A stretch of DNA of 64,000 nucleotides. Source: Nonomuraea sp. NEAU-A123. Its GTDB lineage: Bacteria; Actinomycetota; Actinomycetes; Streptosporangiales; Streptosporangiaceae. The position numbers and the translations under genes were made by a program. The notes beneath the pieces were generated by a model. That model saw only the letters and a program-made list of their open reading frames with translations, made no database searches and was not told the DNA's origin. The stretch lies in assembly GCF_018603905.1 (NCBI RefSeq), contig NZ_JAHFZZ010000021.1:124001-188000 (forward strand), written 5' to 3'. This document shows positions 50,552 through 59,642 of this stretch, piece by piece (the first letter of the stretch is position 1; each line of letters begins with the position of its first letter).

Positions 50552-51016
50552 CTACTTGTCGCGGTGACGTTGCTCGAGCCGGGCCGTTCTCTCGATCAGC
50601 TCACGCACCATGTCGCGCGCCTCGGGAGAGAGCTCGAAGAAGGCGCGCAGATGAGCGCCCTTCATGCCCGTGTCGCGCAGCAGTGCGAGTAGTTCGACCT
50701 GATCGCCGATCTGCTTCGAGGCCTCGTCGTCGAAGAAATACGCCGGCGACACCTGAAAGAAGGCGGCGAGCGCCTCGATCAGGCGCTTGGTCGGGTTGGT
50801 GGCACGCCCGGTGCTCAGCTTCCACAACGAGGTGTGGGAGACCTGTTCGCCGGTGAGCTCTTCGATGCCGGCCGCCGCCTCCGCATAGGAGTAGGGTCCC
50901 CGGCCCGCTGGATAGACCGTCCGGAACAGAAAGTCGATCTTGTCGGCCAGGGACGGCGAGGACGGCTCGCCTTGCGACTGCCCAGTCAACTGATCAGACA
51001 TGTTCTCATCCGTCAT
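50552..51016 (-). CDS. XRE-family transcriptional regulator
   Basis: About 154 residues. The helix-turn-helix spans about 45-75: YSYAEAAAGIEELTGEQVSHTSLWKLSTGRATNPTKRLI, with an extended insertion between helices as in actinobacterial regulators of this type, followed by AAFFQVSPAYFFDDEA and a helical C-terminus. It is the first gene of the XRE-ImmA-MAB_1171c operon, divergent from the methyltransferase gene. Between it and the protease gene (50366-50551) is an 186-base gap without a supported gene; there a GAGGAGGAG ribosome site is followed by ATG-TAG. Confidence 0.88.
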   Translation of the reverse strand: MTDENMSDQLTGQSQGEPSSPSLADKIDFLFRTVYPAGRGPYSYAEAAAGIEELTGEQVSHTSLWKLSTGRATNPTKRLIEALAAFFQVSPAYFFDDEASKQIGDQVELLALLRDTGMKGAHLRAFFELSPEARDMVRELIERTARLEQRHRDK

Positions 51017-51126
51017 CACTCACCACTTAGGTTCATCAACTATGTTCTCAGATCTTCCCGAACTATGGAACCTAGTTGACAGGGTATGTGCGTCTGCGAC
51101 TCTCCAAAAGTACTCCCTAAAGTTGA

Positions 51127-51155
51127 TTGACAACAGGAGTTCATCACTTTTAGGC
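51127..51155 (+). promoter_or_regulatory. Promoter candidate for the methyltransferase gene
   Basis: TTGACA at 51127-51132 is followed after 17 bases by TTAGGC at 51150-51155. Another TTGACA lies at 51078-51083. The -35 boxes are perfect, the -10 is weak. Farther upstream the arms TTAGGTTC (51027-51034) and GGAACCTA (51066-51073) form an inverted repeat between the divergent XRE and methyltransferase genes and may be the XRE operator. Confidence 0.4.
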
Positions 51156-51197
51156 AGCGCAGATGACGGAGGCCGGACCGCAGGAAGGGACCAATCC

Positions 51198-52025
51198 ATG
51201 ACGCCGAAGTCCAGTCAGCACCAAGAGACCACCGGTCAGCTCTACGACCGGACCACAGAGTTGATCGAGCACATCATGGGGGGAAGCCTGCACAACGGCT
51301 ATTGGGACGACCCCATGGGTGAAGCATCGCTGGAAGCGGCCTCGGAACGCCTGACCGAGCTGATGATCGACAAGCTGGACGCGGGCAAGGGCCGGCGAAT
51401 ACTCGACATCGGCTGCGGTACGGGCAGACCGGCGATAGCCCTGGCCCGATCCACCGGTGCGGATGTCGTCGGCGTGACGATCAGCGAGAAGGAAGTGGAA
51501 CTGGCCTCTCGCCGGGCGAAGGACGAAGGGCTGGCGGATCGGGTGACGTTCCAGGTGGCTGACGCGCTGGAACTACCCTTCGAGCCGAACTCCTTCGACG
51601 GCGCGTGGCTCTTCGAGTCACTGCTGCACATGCCGGACCAGGCGCGCGTGCTCCGCCAGGTGCACTCCGTGCTGCGGCCCGGCGGGCTGCTGGTCATCGC
51701 CAACCTGGTCGAGCGCGCCCCTCTCAGCGACGAACGGCGCGTCACCCTGGAGGCGTCCTACGACCAGTCCCACATTCACGCGATCATCCCGCTGCGGAAT
51801 TATCCCGGCTTCGTCACGGCAAGCGGACTCGTGCTGAGAGAGATCACCGACATCTCGACACACACGATGGCTCCGACACTGCATCGGATCGTCGAGCGAA
51901 TGGCCGGGATACGCGACCTTTTCGAGGAGTTCGACGGTCCTGTCGAGCCGCCTCCGTTCGTGACCCAGCTCATCGAAACGCCGGAAGTGGGGTACGCGAT
52001 CGTCGTGGCCGCAAAGCCCGAGTGA
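51198..52025 (+). CDS. SAM-dependent class I methyltransferase
   Basis: A 275-residue enzyme. SAM motif I is ILDIGCGTGRPAIALA (about 68-83), motif post I DVVGVTISEKEVELA, motif II FEPNSFDGAWLFESLLHM and motif III LRPGGLLVIANLVER. The N-terminus with LYDRTTELIEHIMGGSLHNGYWDDP resembles natural-product O/C-methyltransferases and sterol-type enzymes. ATG 51198 has GGAAGGGA upstream. It is divergent from the XRE operon and perhaps controlled by it. Substrate unknown. Confidence 0.9.
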   Translation: MTPKSSQHQETTGQLYDRTTELIEHIMGGSLHNGYWDDPMGEASLEAASERLTELMIDKLDAGKGRRILDIGCGTGRPAIALARSTGADVVGVTISEKEVELASRRAKDEGLADRVTFQVADALELPFEPNSFDGAWLFESLLHMPDQARVLRQVHSVLRPGGLLVIANLVERAPLSDERRVTLEASYDQSHIHAIIPLRNYPGFVTASGLVLREITDISTHTMAPTLHRIVERMAGIRDLFEEFDGPVEPPPFVTQLIETPEVGYAIVVAAKPE

Positions 52026-52057
52026 GAACGGCGATGACGCGTACGGCGTCATCGTCT

Positions 52058-52203
52058 TCACGGCCGGGAGCAACTCGACGCCGTCGCCGGAAAGACGCGC
52101 GGCTGGGAAACCCCGGCCGCAGCGGGCACGATGATGTCGGCTGCTTCGACCACCAGCCGCGCCCACACCTCCTCATCCCAGGTGTCGACCTGGATGCCGA
52201 TCG
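52058..52203 (-). pseudogene. Possible gene remnant
   Basis: The minus-strand frame MAAIGIQVDTWDEEVWARLV ... EAADIIVPAAAGV has strong G/C third-position bias, as in true genes, but it is about 49 codons, ends in a Ser/Cys-rich nonsense tail, and has no ribosome site. I do not recognise it. A decayed gene 3' end or a small unannotated protein are both possible. Confidence 0.3.
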
Positions 52204-52235
52204 CCGCCATCCTGTGCGTCACGCCGAGGCCCGCA

Positions 52236-52637
52236 TCATGAAGTCCCGCTCTGGGAGAGCCCACGCCCGAACGCCCGCTCGACGGCGATGCGGGTGAGCC
52301 AGCCGAGGCCCGCGGTGAAAAGCGGTGGCCACGCAACCGGCCCGAGCGAATAGCCGACCACAATCGCCAGCGGAACCCATACGCGGTGCACCACTTGGTA
52401 AAGCGGCCCGGGCGGGCGTACTCCGGCCAGCCGTGCCAGGTCGGGCAGAGCGAAGAACCCCAGCATGGCGGCCGTGGTCGGCAGGCCGTACTTGACGCTC
52501 TCGAAAACCGCGAACGCGGCCAGGAACAGTGCGAGCGCTCCCCAGCCGATCTGCCGCATCCAACCGCCGACACCAGGACGGTTGCCGACTTCCGGGACGT
52601 GCTGCGACGCATCGTCGTGCGTGCGTTCGGTAGTCAC
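52236..52637 (-). CDS. DUF4260-like small membrane protein
   Basis: A 133-residue protein with three to four hydrophobic segments (WGALALFLAAFAVFESVKYGL, TAAMLGFFALPDLARLAG, HRVWVPLAIVVGYSLGPVAW). The block FFALPDLARLAGVRPPGPLYQVVHRVWVPL and TAGLGWLTRIAVERAFGRGL fit DUF4260 proteins. Function unknown. Single gene. Confidence 0.7.
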   Translation of the reverse strand: MTTERTHDDASQHVPEVGNRPGVGGWMRQIGWGALALFLAAFAVFESVKYGLPTTAAMLGFFALPDLARLAGVRPPGPLYQVVHRVWVPLAIVVGYSLGPVAWPPLFTAGLGWLTRIAVERAFGRGLSQSGTS

Positions 52638-53007
52638 TCCGACAGCTTAGGCGAGAGATCGCCAGGCGGACGATAATGGCCGGCGCGAACAGATGCACGC
52701 TTTTCGGGCAATGCTGCGGGCCGTCCGGGCTCGTCGTGCGGCACAGCCGCGGCCTGCTGGTGCGGTGCGAATTCGACGACGTTGTTCCCGACACGGCTAC
52801 GCCTCCAGGGGGAGTGGCGCACAGGTCTCTTATGCTGGGAAGAGTCGATTATGTGCGCCATGACCTGTGCGCTGGCGGCTCGGAAGATTTTCTGAGCGGA
52901 TTCCACCCGCGTAGTCGGCCCCCGACCAGGGGTGATAAGGCTGCCGTCAACCCTCTCATACAGTTCTGATCAACGGCTTAACCTGCACTTACGGGCTCCT
53001 TGGCACT
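52638..53007. other. Gene-free region upstream of the HtrA-like protease
   Basis: Open frames exist on both strands (90-98 codons) but show neither ribosome sites nor gene-like codon use. It should contain promoters for the DUF4260 gene (minus) and the protease gene (plus). I see no recognisable element apart from the HAIR-like repeat at its right edge. Confidence 0.6.
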
Positions 53008-53028
53008 CTTGAGTCATCGGTACTTGAG
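53008..53028 (+). promoter_or_regulatory. HAIR-like element at the start of the HtrA-like protease gene
   Basis: CTTGAGT-N7-ACTTGAG matches the HspR operator CTTGAGT-N7-ACTCAAG at 12 of 14 positions with the correct spacing. It ends 3 bases before ATG 53032 and overlaps the ribosome-binding region GAGGAG, so the second arm could be a coincidence. Confidence 0.35.
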
Positions 53029-53031
53029 GAG

Positions 53032-54276
<1,245 letters not shown>

Positions 54277-54296
54277 CACCGGACCCCCTCACGGAC

Positions 54297-54345
54297 GGGT
54301 GTGCCGTCGAGATCGCTGCGGACTCGGCGGCACACCCCCCGTTTT
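54297..54345 (+). terminator. Terminator of the HtrA-like gene
   Basis: GGGTGTGCCG (54297-54306) pairs with CGGCACACCC (54328-54337) and is followed by CCCGTTTT. It lies 20 bases after the stop and between convergent genes. Confidence 0.8.
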
Positions 54346-54362
54346 GTGTTTCAGGGGATTTT

Positions 54363-55103
54363 TCAGGAGAAGCGGCGCCCCTCGTCGCGCCGGTAGGCCC
54401 AGCCCGCGGCCAGCGCCGCGATCACGGTCCACACGCCAAGCATGATCACCGCCACCGTGTTCGGGGAACTCCCCGTCGTCACGGCCCAGATCAGCTCGCC
54501 CGCCCCGCGGCTCGGCACGAACGGCGACACCGCCTGCACGAAGTCCGGCATCATCTGCGGCGGCAGGAACAGCCCGCCGAGGATCGCCATGGGGAAGAAC
54601 AGGACCTGCGACACGCCGATGGCCGCCTTCGAGGCCAGCAGATAGCCCAGGAACAGGCCGAGCAGCATGAACGGCACCGCCCCGCCCAGCAGCGTGACCA
54701 GCCCGATCAGCAGCTTGGGCAGCGTGATGGTCGCCGCGGTGAAGAAGGTCGCGATCAGCAGCACCGGGATCGTCGCGATCAGCATCGTGGCCATCGTCGT
54801 GAGGATCCGCCCGGCGAAGCGGGGGAACGGCCCGGCGGGCAGGGTGCGCACGTAGGTGTTCCAGGGTTGCTCGCGGTCCTGGGCGACCGTGATGCTGAGC
54901 GCCATGATCGCCCCCGACATCGCGCCGACCAGCATCATCGATCCCGTCGCCCGAGTCGAGGCCACCGGATCGTCCCCGGTGAAGGGCACCGCGAACGCCA
55001 GCATCGACGCGGCGGGGAAGAACGCGCTGGCGACCAGGCCGATCGGCACCCGGATCTGCTCCAGTATCTGGTAGCGGGTGTGGGCCACGATCAGGCTAGA
55101 CAT
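54363..55103 (-). CDS. ABC-2 type exporter permease
   Basis: A 246-residue permease with six membrane helices, starting MSSLIVAHTRYQILEQIRVPIGLVASAFFPA and ending AVIMLGVWTVIAALAAGWAYRRDEGRRFS. The block FPMAILGGLFLPPQMMPDFVQAVSPFVPSRGAGELI is the ABC-2 C-terminal signature. It pairs with the ATPase gene upstream (8-base overlap). Likely exports a drug, lipid or peptide. Confidence 0.92.
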   Translation of the reverse strand: MSSLIVAHTRYQILEQIRVPIGLVASAFFPAASMLAFAVPFTGDDPVASTRATGSMMLVGAMSGAIMALSITVAQDREQPWNTYVRTLPAGPFPRFAGRILTTMATMLIATIPVLLIATFFTAATITLPKLLIGLVTLLGGAVPFMLLGLFLGYLLASKAAIGVSQVLFFPMAILGGLFLPPQMMPDFVQAVSPFVPSRGAGELIWAVTTGSSPNTVAVIMLGVWTVIAALAAGWAYRRDEGRRFS

Positions 55104-55995
55104 GTGCGCTCTCTTTCGGGTTCGGGTTCGAGGCGGAGGTGATGGTCAGGAAGGCTTCCTCCAGCGAGGTCGGCCTGATCTCCAGGCCGGAGAACGGCGT
55201 GCCGCTCCGCACCAGCTCCACCACCAGCCGGTCGGGGTCGGTGGTCACCAGGTTGATCCGGCCGTCCTCGTGGCTGCTGGCGAGTACGCCGGGCAGTTCG
55301 GGCAGGTTCTCGGCGATCAGCGAGACGCGCCGCACACCCACCATGTCGCGTACGGCCTGGACGGTGTCGTCGGCGAGCACCCGGCCATGGCCGACGACCA
55401 CGACCCGCTTGGCCAGGGCCTCGACCTCCTCCAGATAGTGGCTGGTGAGCAGGACCGTGCCGCCGCCGTCGTGGAAGTCCTTGATGCCGTCCCAGAGCGT
55501 GCGCCTGGCCTCCACGTCCAGGCCGGTGGTCGGCTCGTCGAGGAAGACCATCCGCGGGTTGCCGGCGAAGGCCAGTGCCACGGCCAGCCGCCGCTTCTGG
55601 CCGCCGGACAGGCCGCCGATCTGCCGCTTGACCAGGTCGTCGAGGCCGAACCGAGCGAGTAACTCCCCCTTATCCGCCTTTTCCGGGAAATGTGAGGACA
55701 CGAAGTCGACGATCTCGCCGACCCGCAGCGACTCGGGCAGGCCCGTCTCCTGAGGTGTGACGCCGATGCCCCGGCGTACCAGCGGATCCTGAGGGGAGCC
55801 GCCGAGCAGTTCGACCGTGCCGGACGTCTGCCGGCGCAGGCCCACGAACAGGTTGATCAGCGTGGACTTGCCCGCGCCGTTCGGGCCGAGCAGGCCGACC
55901 AGCTCGCCGGCCCTGATGTCGAGCGAGACGCGGTCGAGGGCCAGCACGTCGCCGTAGCGACGGGTGGCGTCGACCGTTCTGGCGAGGATGGTCAT
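55096..55995 (-). CDS. ABC exporter ATP-binding protein
   Basis: A 299-residue ATPase of the DrrA/CcmA type. Walker A GPNGAGKST, Q-loop GVTPQETGLPESLRVGE, signature LSGGQKRRLA, Walker B MVFLDEPTTGLD and H-loop LLTSHYLEE. The C-terminal extension (about 215-299) includes TSLEEAFLTIT, common in exporters. It overlaps the regulator gene by 4 bases and the permease gene by 8, so four genes from 56941 to 54363 form one operon. Confidence 0.95.
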   Translation of the reverse strand: MTILARTVDATRRYGDVLALDRVSLDIRAGELVGLLGPNGAGKSTLINLFVGLRRQTSGTVELLGGSPQDPLVRRGIGVTPQETGLPESLRVGEIVDFVSSHFPEKADKGELLARFGLDDLVKRQIGGLSGGQKRRLAVALAFAGNPRMVFLDEPTTGLDVEARRTLWDGIKDFHDGGGTVLLTSHYLEEVEALAKRVVVVGHGRVLADDTVQAVRDMVGVRRVSLIAENLPELPGVLASSHEDGRINLVTTDPDRLVVELVRSGTPFSGLEIRPTSLEEAFLTITSASNPNPKESAHV

Positions 55996-56315
55996 GGAGT
56001 GCCTCCTGCGGAGTCGAGTAGGGCGCGGATCGCCTTGGTGTAGTCGTCGAAGGCCAGCCGGCCGCGCTTGGTGAGCGCGACGTAGGTGACGGGGGTACGG
56101 CCTTTGTGGGTCTTCGTGATCTGGACGTAGCCGGCGTCCTCAAGCTTGGTCAGATGGACCGAGAGGTTGCCGGCCGTCATGCCGAGCAGGTCCTTGAGCG
56201 CCGGGAAGGTGATCTCGTCGCCCGACCCCATCGTGTTCAGCGCGGCCACGACGCGGAGCCTGGCCTGCGCGTGGATCACCGGATCGAGTTCCGGAACGGC
56301 GTTGCCGGCCGTCAC
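55992..56315 (-). CDS. Winged-helix transcriptional regulator of the ABC exporter operon
   Basis: A 107-residue regulator of the HTH_34/DUF-type winged-helix group. The helix-turn-helix is ITFPALKDLLGMTAGNLSVHLTKLEDAGYVQITKTHKGRTPVTYVALTKRGR (split at residues about 36-86). GTG 56315 overlaps the preceding membrane-protein stop (GTGA). Small regulators of this type usually repress their own exporter operon; the 7-7-7 inverted repeat at 56964-56984 is the probable operator. Confidence 0.88.
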   Translation of the reverse strand: MTAGNAVPELDPVIHAQARLRVVAALNTMGSGDEITFPALKDLLGMTAGNLSVHLTKLEDAGYVQITKTHKGRTPVTYVALTKRGRLAFDDYTKAIRALLDSAGGTP

Positions 56316-56941
56316 GGGCACCGCCTCCGCCGGAGCCACAGGCCCACGACGATCTGCCCGAAGCCGAGCAGCACCGCCGTCAGCAGCGCGTGCCAGCCGG
56401 GGCCGAGCAGCACGCCCAGGCCGTTGACGGCGCTGATGCCGATGCCGAGGAAGAACATCGGCCAGAACAGGAAGATCGCGCCGCCGGTCATGTAGAGCAC
56501 GCCCACCACCAGCAGGGAGATGCCCGCCCAGAGCAGGCCGGACTCCGCCTCCGGCAGCATCGGGGAGACCCGGATGGCGATGACCGACATCACCACCATC
56601 CCGGCGAACCACGCGTAGCCGTACATCGCGCCCTTGGCTGTGGTGTCGCCCCGGACCCCGATGTTCATCCTGGTGATCTCGTACGCGCACAGGGAGCCCG
56701 CGATCAACTGGAAGATCATCAGGACGGTCAGCGCCTGGTTCTGGGAGATCGGCGCGTACGGCTTGCCGTCGAGCCCGTAGTGCAGGAAGAAGCAGGTGAA
56801 GCCGACCAGCCAGGCGACGCCCCAGGGGACGTACATGAACAGGGGGTCGCCCCTGAAGCGTCGCACGGTGGCGGCCTGCTGTTCCTCGATGAGGCGCAGG
56901 GTCTCTTCCGGGCTGGGGACCCGCTCGCCGTCGTCTACCAT
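56312..56941 (-). CDS. Multi-pass membrane protein of the exporter operon
   Basis: A 209-residue protein. A cytosolic N-terminus (VPSPEETLRLIEEQQAATVRRFRGDPLFMYVPWG) is followed by about six hydrophobic segments (VAWLVGFTCFFLHYGL, ALTVLMIFQLIAGSL, YAWFAGMVVMSVIAI, LLWAGISLLVVGVLYMTGGAIFLFWPMFFLGIGI, LLTAVLLGFGQIVVGLWL). The family is not identified beyond uncharacterised actinobacterial membrane proteins that accompany such regulator/ABC operons. ATG 56941 follows GGAG. First gene of the operon. Confidence 0.78.
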   Translation of the reverse strand: MVDDGERVPSPEETLRLIEEQQAATVRRFRGDPLFMYVPWGVAWLVGFTCFFLHYGLDGKPYAPISQNQALTVLMIFQLIAGSLCAYEITRMNIGVRGDTTAKGAMYGYAWFAGMVVMSVIAIRVSPMLPEAESGLLWAGISLLVVGVLYMTGGAIFLFWPMFFLGIGISAVNGLGVLLGPGWHALLTAVLLGFGQIVVGLWLRRRRCP

Positions 56942-56963
56942 CACAACTCCTCCTACCGTCAAA

Positions 56964-56984
56964 CTGGTTTGTATCTTAAACCAG
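56964..56984 (-). promoter_or_regulatory. Inverted-repeat operator of the ABC exporter operon
   Basis: CTGGTTT-N7-AAACCAG is a perfect 7-base inverted repeat 23 bases before the first gene of the operon. On the minus strand the spacer contains AAGATAC, a plausible -10, so binding here would block transcription. Confidence 0.6.
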
Positions 56985-57020
56985 CTTGCACCGCCAACTC
57001 TATGGCGGGATGGGGAGAAG

Positions 57021-57749
57021 TCAGTTCTGGGCGGTGAGGGCGCTGAAGCCGCTGGTCTGCCAGTCGCCGTTCGCGGTCACCGCGAACGCCTCAAGGTCGT
57101 CGATCTCCTCCACCCAGTCGCGGGCGGCCTCGCCCATCGCGTACGCCGCGGTCGCGAAGGCGTCGACGGCGGTCAGGCGCGGGCCGACGAGGGTGATCGA
57201 GAGCAGCGCGGCGGCGTGGCGTCCGGTGTGGGGGTCGAGGATGTGCGGGCCTCGCTCGGCGTTGCCCGAGGTGGCTATGGCCAGGTCGTGGCCGGTGACC
57301 ACGGTGCAGAGGGCGCCTGGCCGGGCGGGATGCGCGATCCCGATCCGCCACGGTGAGGGGCCGGGGCCGAGCTGGATGTCGCCGCCACCGTTGACGCAGT
57401 GGTGGGACGCGCCCGCCTCGGACAGCAGCCGGGACGCCTCCTCGATCGCCCACCCCTTCACCAGGCCGGTCGGGTCCAGGCGCCCGCCGGGATACATGGT
57501 GAAATATCCGTTCGTGTCGTGCTCTGCCTGTGAGCACAGAGCAAGCACCTGCGCCACTTCGGGCGGGCAGGCGGACACGTCGATCTCGCCCCGGCCGAGC
57601 AGGCTGATCGCGCTGTCCGGCCGGTAGGTGGAGAAGACCGCGTCCACGTGGTGCAGCCAGGCGACCGCCCGCGTGACCGCGTCGGCGGCGTCGTGGCGTA
57701 CGTCGAAGGAGAAGACCGTCCCCATCGCGTGCTCGACGTGGCGGGTCAC
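57021..57749 (-). CDS. apbE: FAD:protein FMN transferase (ApbE)
   Basis: A 242-residue flavin transferase without signal peptide. ApbE motifs: MGTVFSFDVRHD, HHVDAVFSTYRPDSAIS, GGRLDPTGLVKGWAIEEAS and the metal/FAD site region VNGGGDIQLG, GPHILDPHTG and LTAVDAFATAAYAMG. It attaches FMN to a Thr of target proteins; the neighbouring FMN-binding protein (GTGA overlap) is the obvious target. Lack of a clear signal means it may act in the cytosol before export or use another route. Confidence 0.93.
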   Translation of the reverse strand: MTRHVEHAMGTVFSFDVRHDAADAVTRAVAWLHHVDAVFSTYRPDSAISLLGRGEIDVSACPPEVAQVLALCSQAEHDTNGYFTMYPGGRLDPTGLVKGWAIEEASRLLSEAGASHHCVNGGGDIQLGPGPSPWRIGIAHPARPGALCTVVTGHDLAIATSGNAERGPHILDPHTGRHAAALLSITLVGPRLTAVDAFATAAYAMGEAARDWVEEIDDLEAFAVTANGDWQTSGFSALTAQN

Positions 57750-58186
57750 AGCCCGGCCCGGTCGATGGCGCTCTGCAGGGACTGGATGTAGCCGTCGCTG
57801 GTGTAGGTGGCGCCCGAGACGGAATCGATCTGGGCGCTCTGGGCGGACATGGTCTCCTCCTGGAGGATGGGCAGCGCCGTGTTGTTGATCTCGATGTCGC
57901 GCCGGTTCTCGTTCGGCGCCTGGAGCACCTGGACGCTGGAGATCTTGCCGCCGGTGACGCTGATCTGCACCTGCACGGGCCCCCAGCGCGTGTCGGCCGC
58001 GTCGCCGTCGACCGTCTTGGTGGCTGCGGACTGCTGAGCCGAGGTGGGCGCGGGCGTCGCGGACGTCTGCGTCTGCGCGAGGGCGGCGGGCGGCTGGGCG
58101 GCCCCAGTGACGTCGTGCGGCTTGAACGACAGCAGCAGCACCAGGCCGATGACGGTGGTGACCACCGCGAGCAGTGCTCTCTTCAT
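57746..58186 (-). CDS. Secreted FMN-binding domain protein
   Basis: A 146-residue protein. N-terminal membrane anchor or signal MKRALLAVVTTVIGLVLLLSF, a Thr/Pro/Ala/Gln linker, then an FMN_bind domain (GPVQVQISVTGGKISSVQVLQAPNE...) ending in DSVSGATYTSDGYIQSLQSAI. SGAT (S124-T127) is the flavinylation motif, with T127 the likely phosphoester site for FMN. It should carry electrons outside the membrane, receiving them from the reductase encoded upstream. It starts 11 bases after that gene and overlaps apbE. Confidence 0.92.
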   Translation of the reverse strand: MKRALLAVVTTVIGLVLLLSFKPHDVTGAAQPPAALAQTQTSATPAPTSAQQSAATKTVDGDAADTRWGPVQVQISVTGGKISSVQVLQAPNENRRDIEINNTALPILQEETMSAQSAQIDSVSGATYTSDGYIQSLQSAIDRAGL

Positions 58187-58197
58187 GAAGGGAACCC

Positions 58198-59544
58198 CTA
58201 GAACTCGAAAGACTCGTGATGGATCCGGTGGGCGGGCACGCCCGCCGACCGCAGCGCCTGGATCGCCGACCGCGTCATCTCGGGCGGCCCGCACACGTAG
58301 GCGTCGTGCTCGCGCAGGTCCGGCAGCAGACGGTCGAGCCCGGTGAACAGGTCCGGGGATCTCGAGCCGACCGAGCAGTAGAGCCTGGCGTCCCCGCGTA
58401 CGCGGGCGATCTCCTCCAGTTCGTCCCTGAACAGCAGCTCCTCCGGCGTACGCGCGCGGTAGAGCAGGGTCAGCTGCCCGGGCAGCGTCTCGAACAGGGT
58501 GCGCAGCGGGGTGATGCCGACGCCGCCCGCGATCAGCACCGACTTGGGACTGCGGCCGAGGCGTCCGGTGAATCCGCCGTACGGTCCCTCGGCGATCACC
58601 CGGGTGCCCGGCCGCAGCCGGGCGAGCGCCGCGCTGTGGTCGCCCAGCGCCTTGACCGTGATGCGCAGCCCGCCACCGTCCGGCGCGGCGGACAGCGAGT
58701 AGGGGTTGGCCGACCACCACAGTTCGCGGGTCAGGAAGCGCCACCGGAAGAACTGGCCCGGCTCGGCGCCGAGCCGGGCCAGGCGGCGGCCGGTGAGGTG
58801 GATCGAGACGACGCCCGGCGCGTCGGCGGTGACACGGGTCACCCGCAGGCGGTGCCGCGCCCACACCCGGACCGGGCCGAGGAAGCGGTACCAGACCAGC
58901 AGCGCGGCCACCCCGAGGTAGAGGACGTACCAGGCGACCTGGGCCACGCGATCGCCGGTGAACTGGGCGCCGGTCGCGAGCTGGTGCCCGAACGCCAGCC
59001 AGGCCGCCAGGTAGGTGTAGAAATGCAGGTAGAACCAGGTCTCGTAGCGCATCCTGCGGCGGGCGGCGCGGGCCGACACCAGGGCCACCCCGAGCAGCAG
59101 GAAGAAGGCCACGGTCGCCTTCAGCACATCCGGGAAGGACAGCGCCATCGTGACCGCCTCGTCCACCACCCCGGACTGGTCGGCGACCGCGTACCCCCAG
59201 ATGATGGTCAGGACGTGCGCCACGACGAGCCCGATGACGTACCGGCCGCCCATGGCATGCCAGCGGGCCAGCCGGTCGCTGCCCACGCCGCGCTCGAGAG
59301 CGGGGACGCGGGCCATGAGCCCGAGCAGAACGGCCATGCCGTACCCGGCCAGCAAGCCCGTGATGCGGCCGCTCTCGGTGAGCCAGCCGTCCAGGCCCGA
59401 CACGGACGGCGTGCCGCGCCACCACAGGCCGATGACCGCGAGCGCGCCGGCCACCACGGCCCACAGCAGCAGCTCGGGCCGGAACCGGTGGCGCGGCGGC
59501 GCCGTGACGGCGGCTCGCCGCGGTGGAGCGTGAAGAGTGGTCAT
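58198..59544 (-). CDS. Membrane ferric-reductase-like flavoprotein (FRE/NOX type)
   Basis: A 448-residue protein. About six membrane helices in the first 230 residues, with histidines for two hemes (WHAMGGRYVIGLVVAHVL and YETWFYLHFYTYLAAWLAFGHQ). The C-terminal half is a ferredoxin-NADP reductase fold: FAD motif WWSANPYSLSAAP, NAD motif IAGGVGITPLRTL and AYVCGPPEM. It moves electrons from NAD(P)H across the membrane, probably to the flavinylated protein. ATG 59544 (MTTLHAPPRR) is the likely start. Confidence 0.9.
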   Translation of the reverse strand: MTTLHAPPRRAAVTAPPRHRFRPELLLWAVVAGALAVIGLWWRGTPSVSGLDGWLTESGRITGLLAGYGMAVLLGLMARVPALERGVGSDRLARWHAMGGRYVIGLVVAHVLTIIWGYAVADQSGVVDEAVTMALSFPDVLKATVAFFLLLGVALVSARAARRRMRYETWFYLHFYTYLAAWLAFGHQLATGAQFTGDRVAQVAWYVLYLGVAALLVWYRFLGPVRVWARHRLRVTRVTADAPGVVSIHLTGRRLARLGAEPGQFFRWRFLTRELWWSANPYSLSAAPDGGGLRITVKALGDHSAALARLRPGTRVIAEGPYGGFTGRLGRSPKSVLIAGGVGITPLRTLFETLPGQLTLLYRARTPEELLFRDELEEIARVRGDARLYCSVGSRSPDLFTGLDRLLPDLREHDAYVCGPPEMTRSAIQALRSAGVPAHRIHHESFEF

Positions 59545-59642
59545 GGGACACACCGTGCCAGGCAATCTTCTGTTTTCCCTATGAACGGAGCCCTTCAGAG
59601 GATTCTCAGAAGAACCTCGTATTTTGTGACAAAGGGGGGAAG

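Noticed and set aside
52634..52969. Two opposing ORFs of 90-98 codons upstream of the HtrA-like gene
   Set aside because: Neither shows codon bias, ribosome site or recognisable sequence; likely intergenic.
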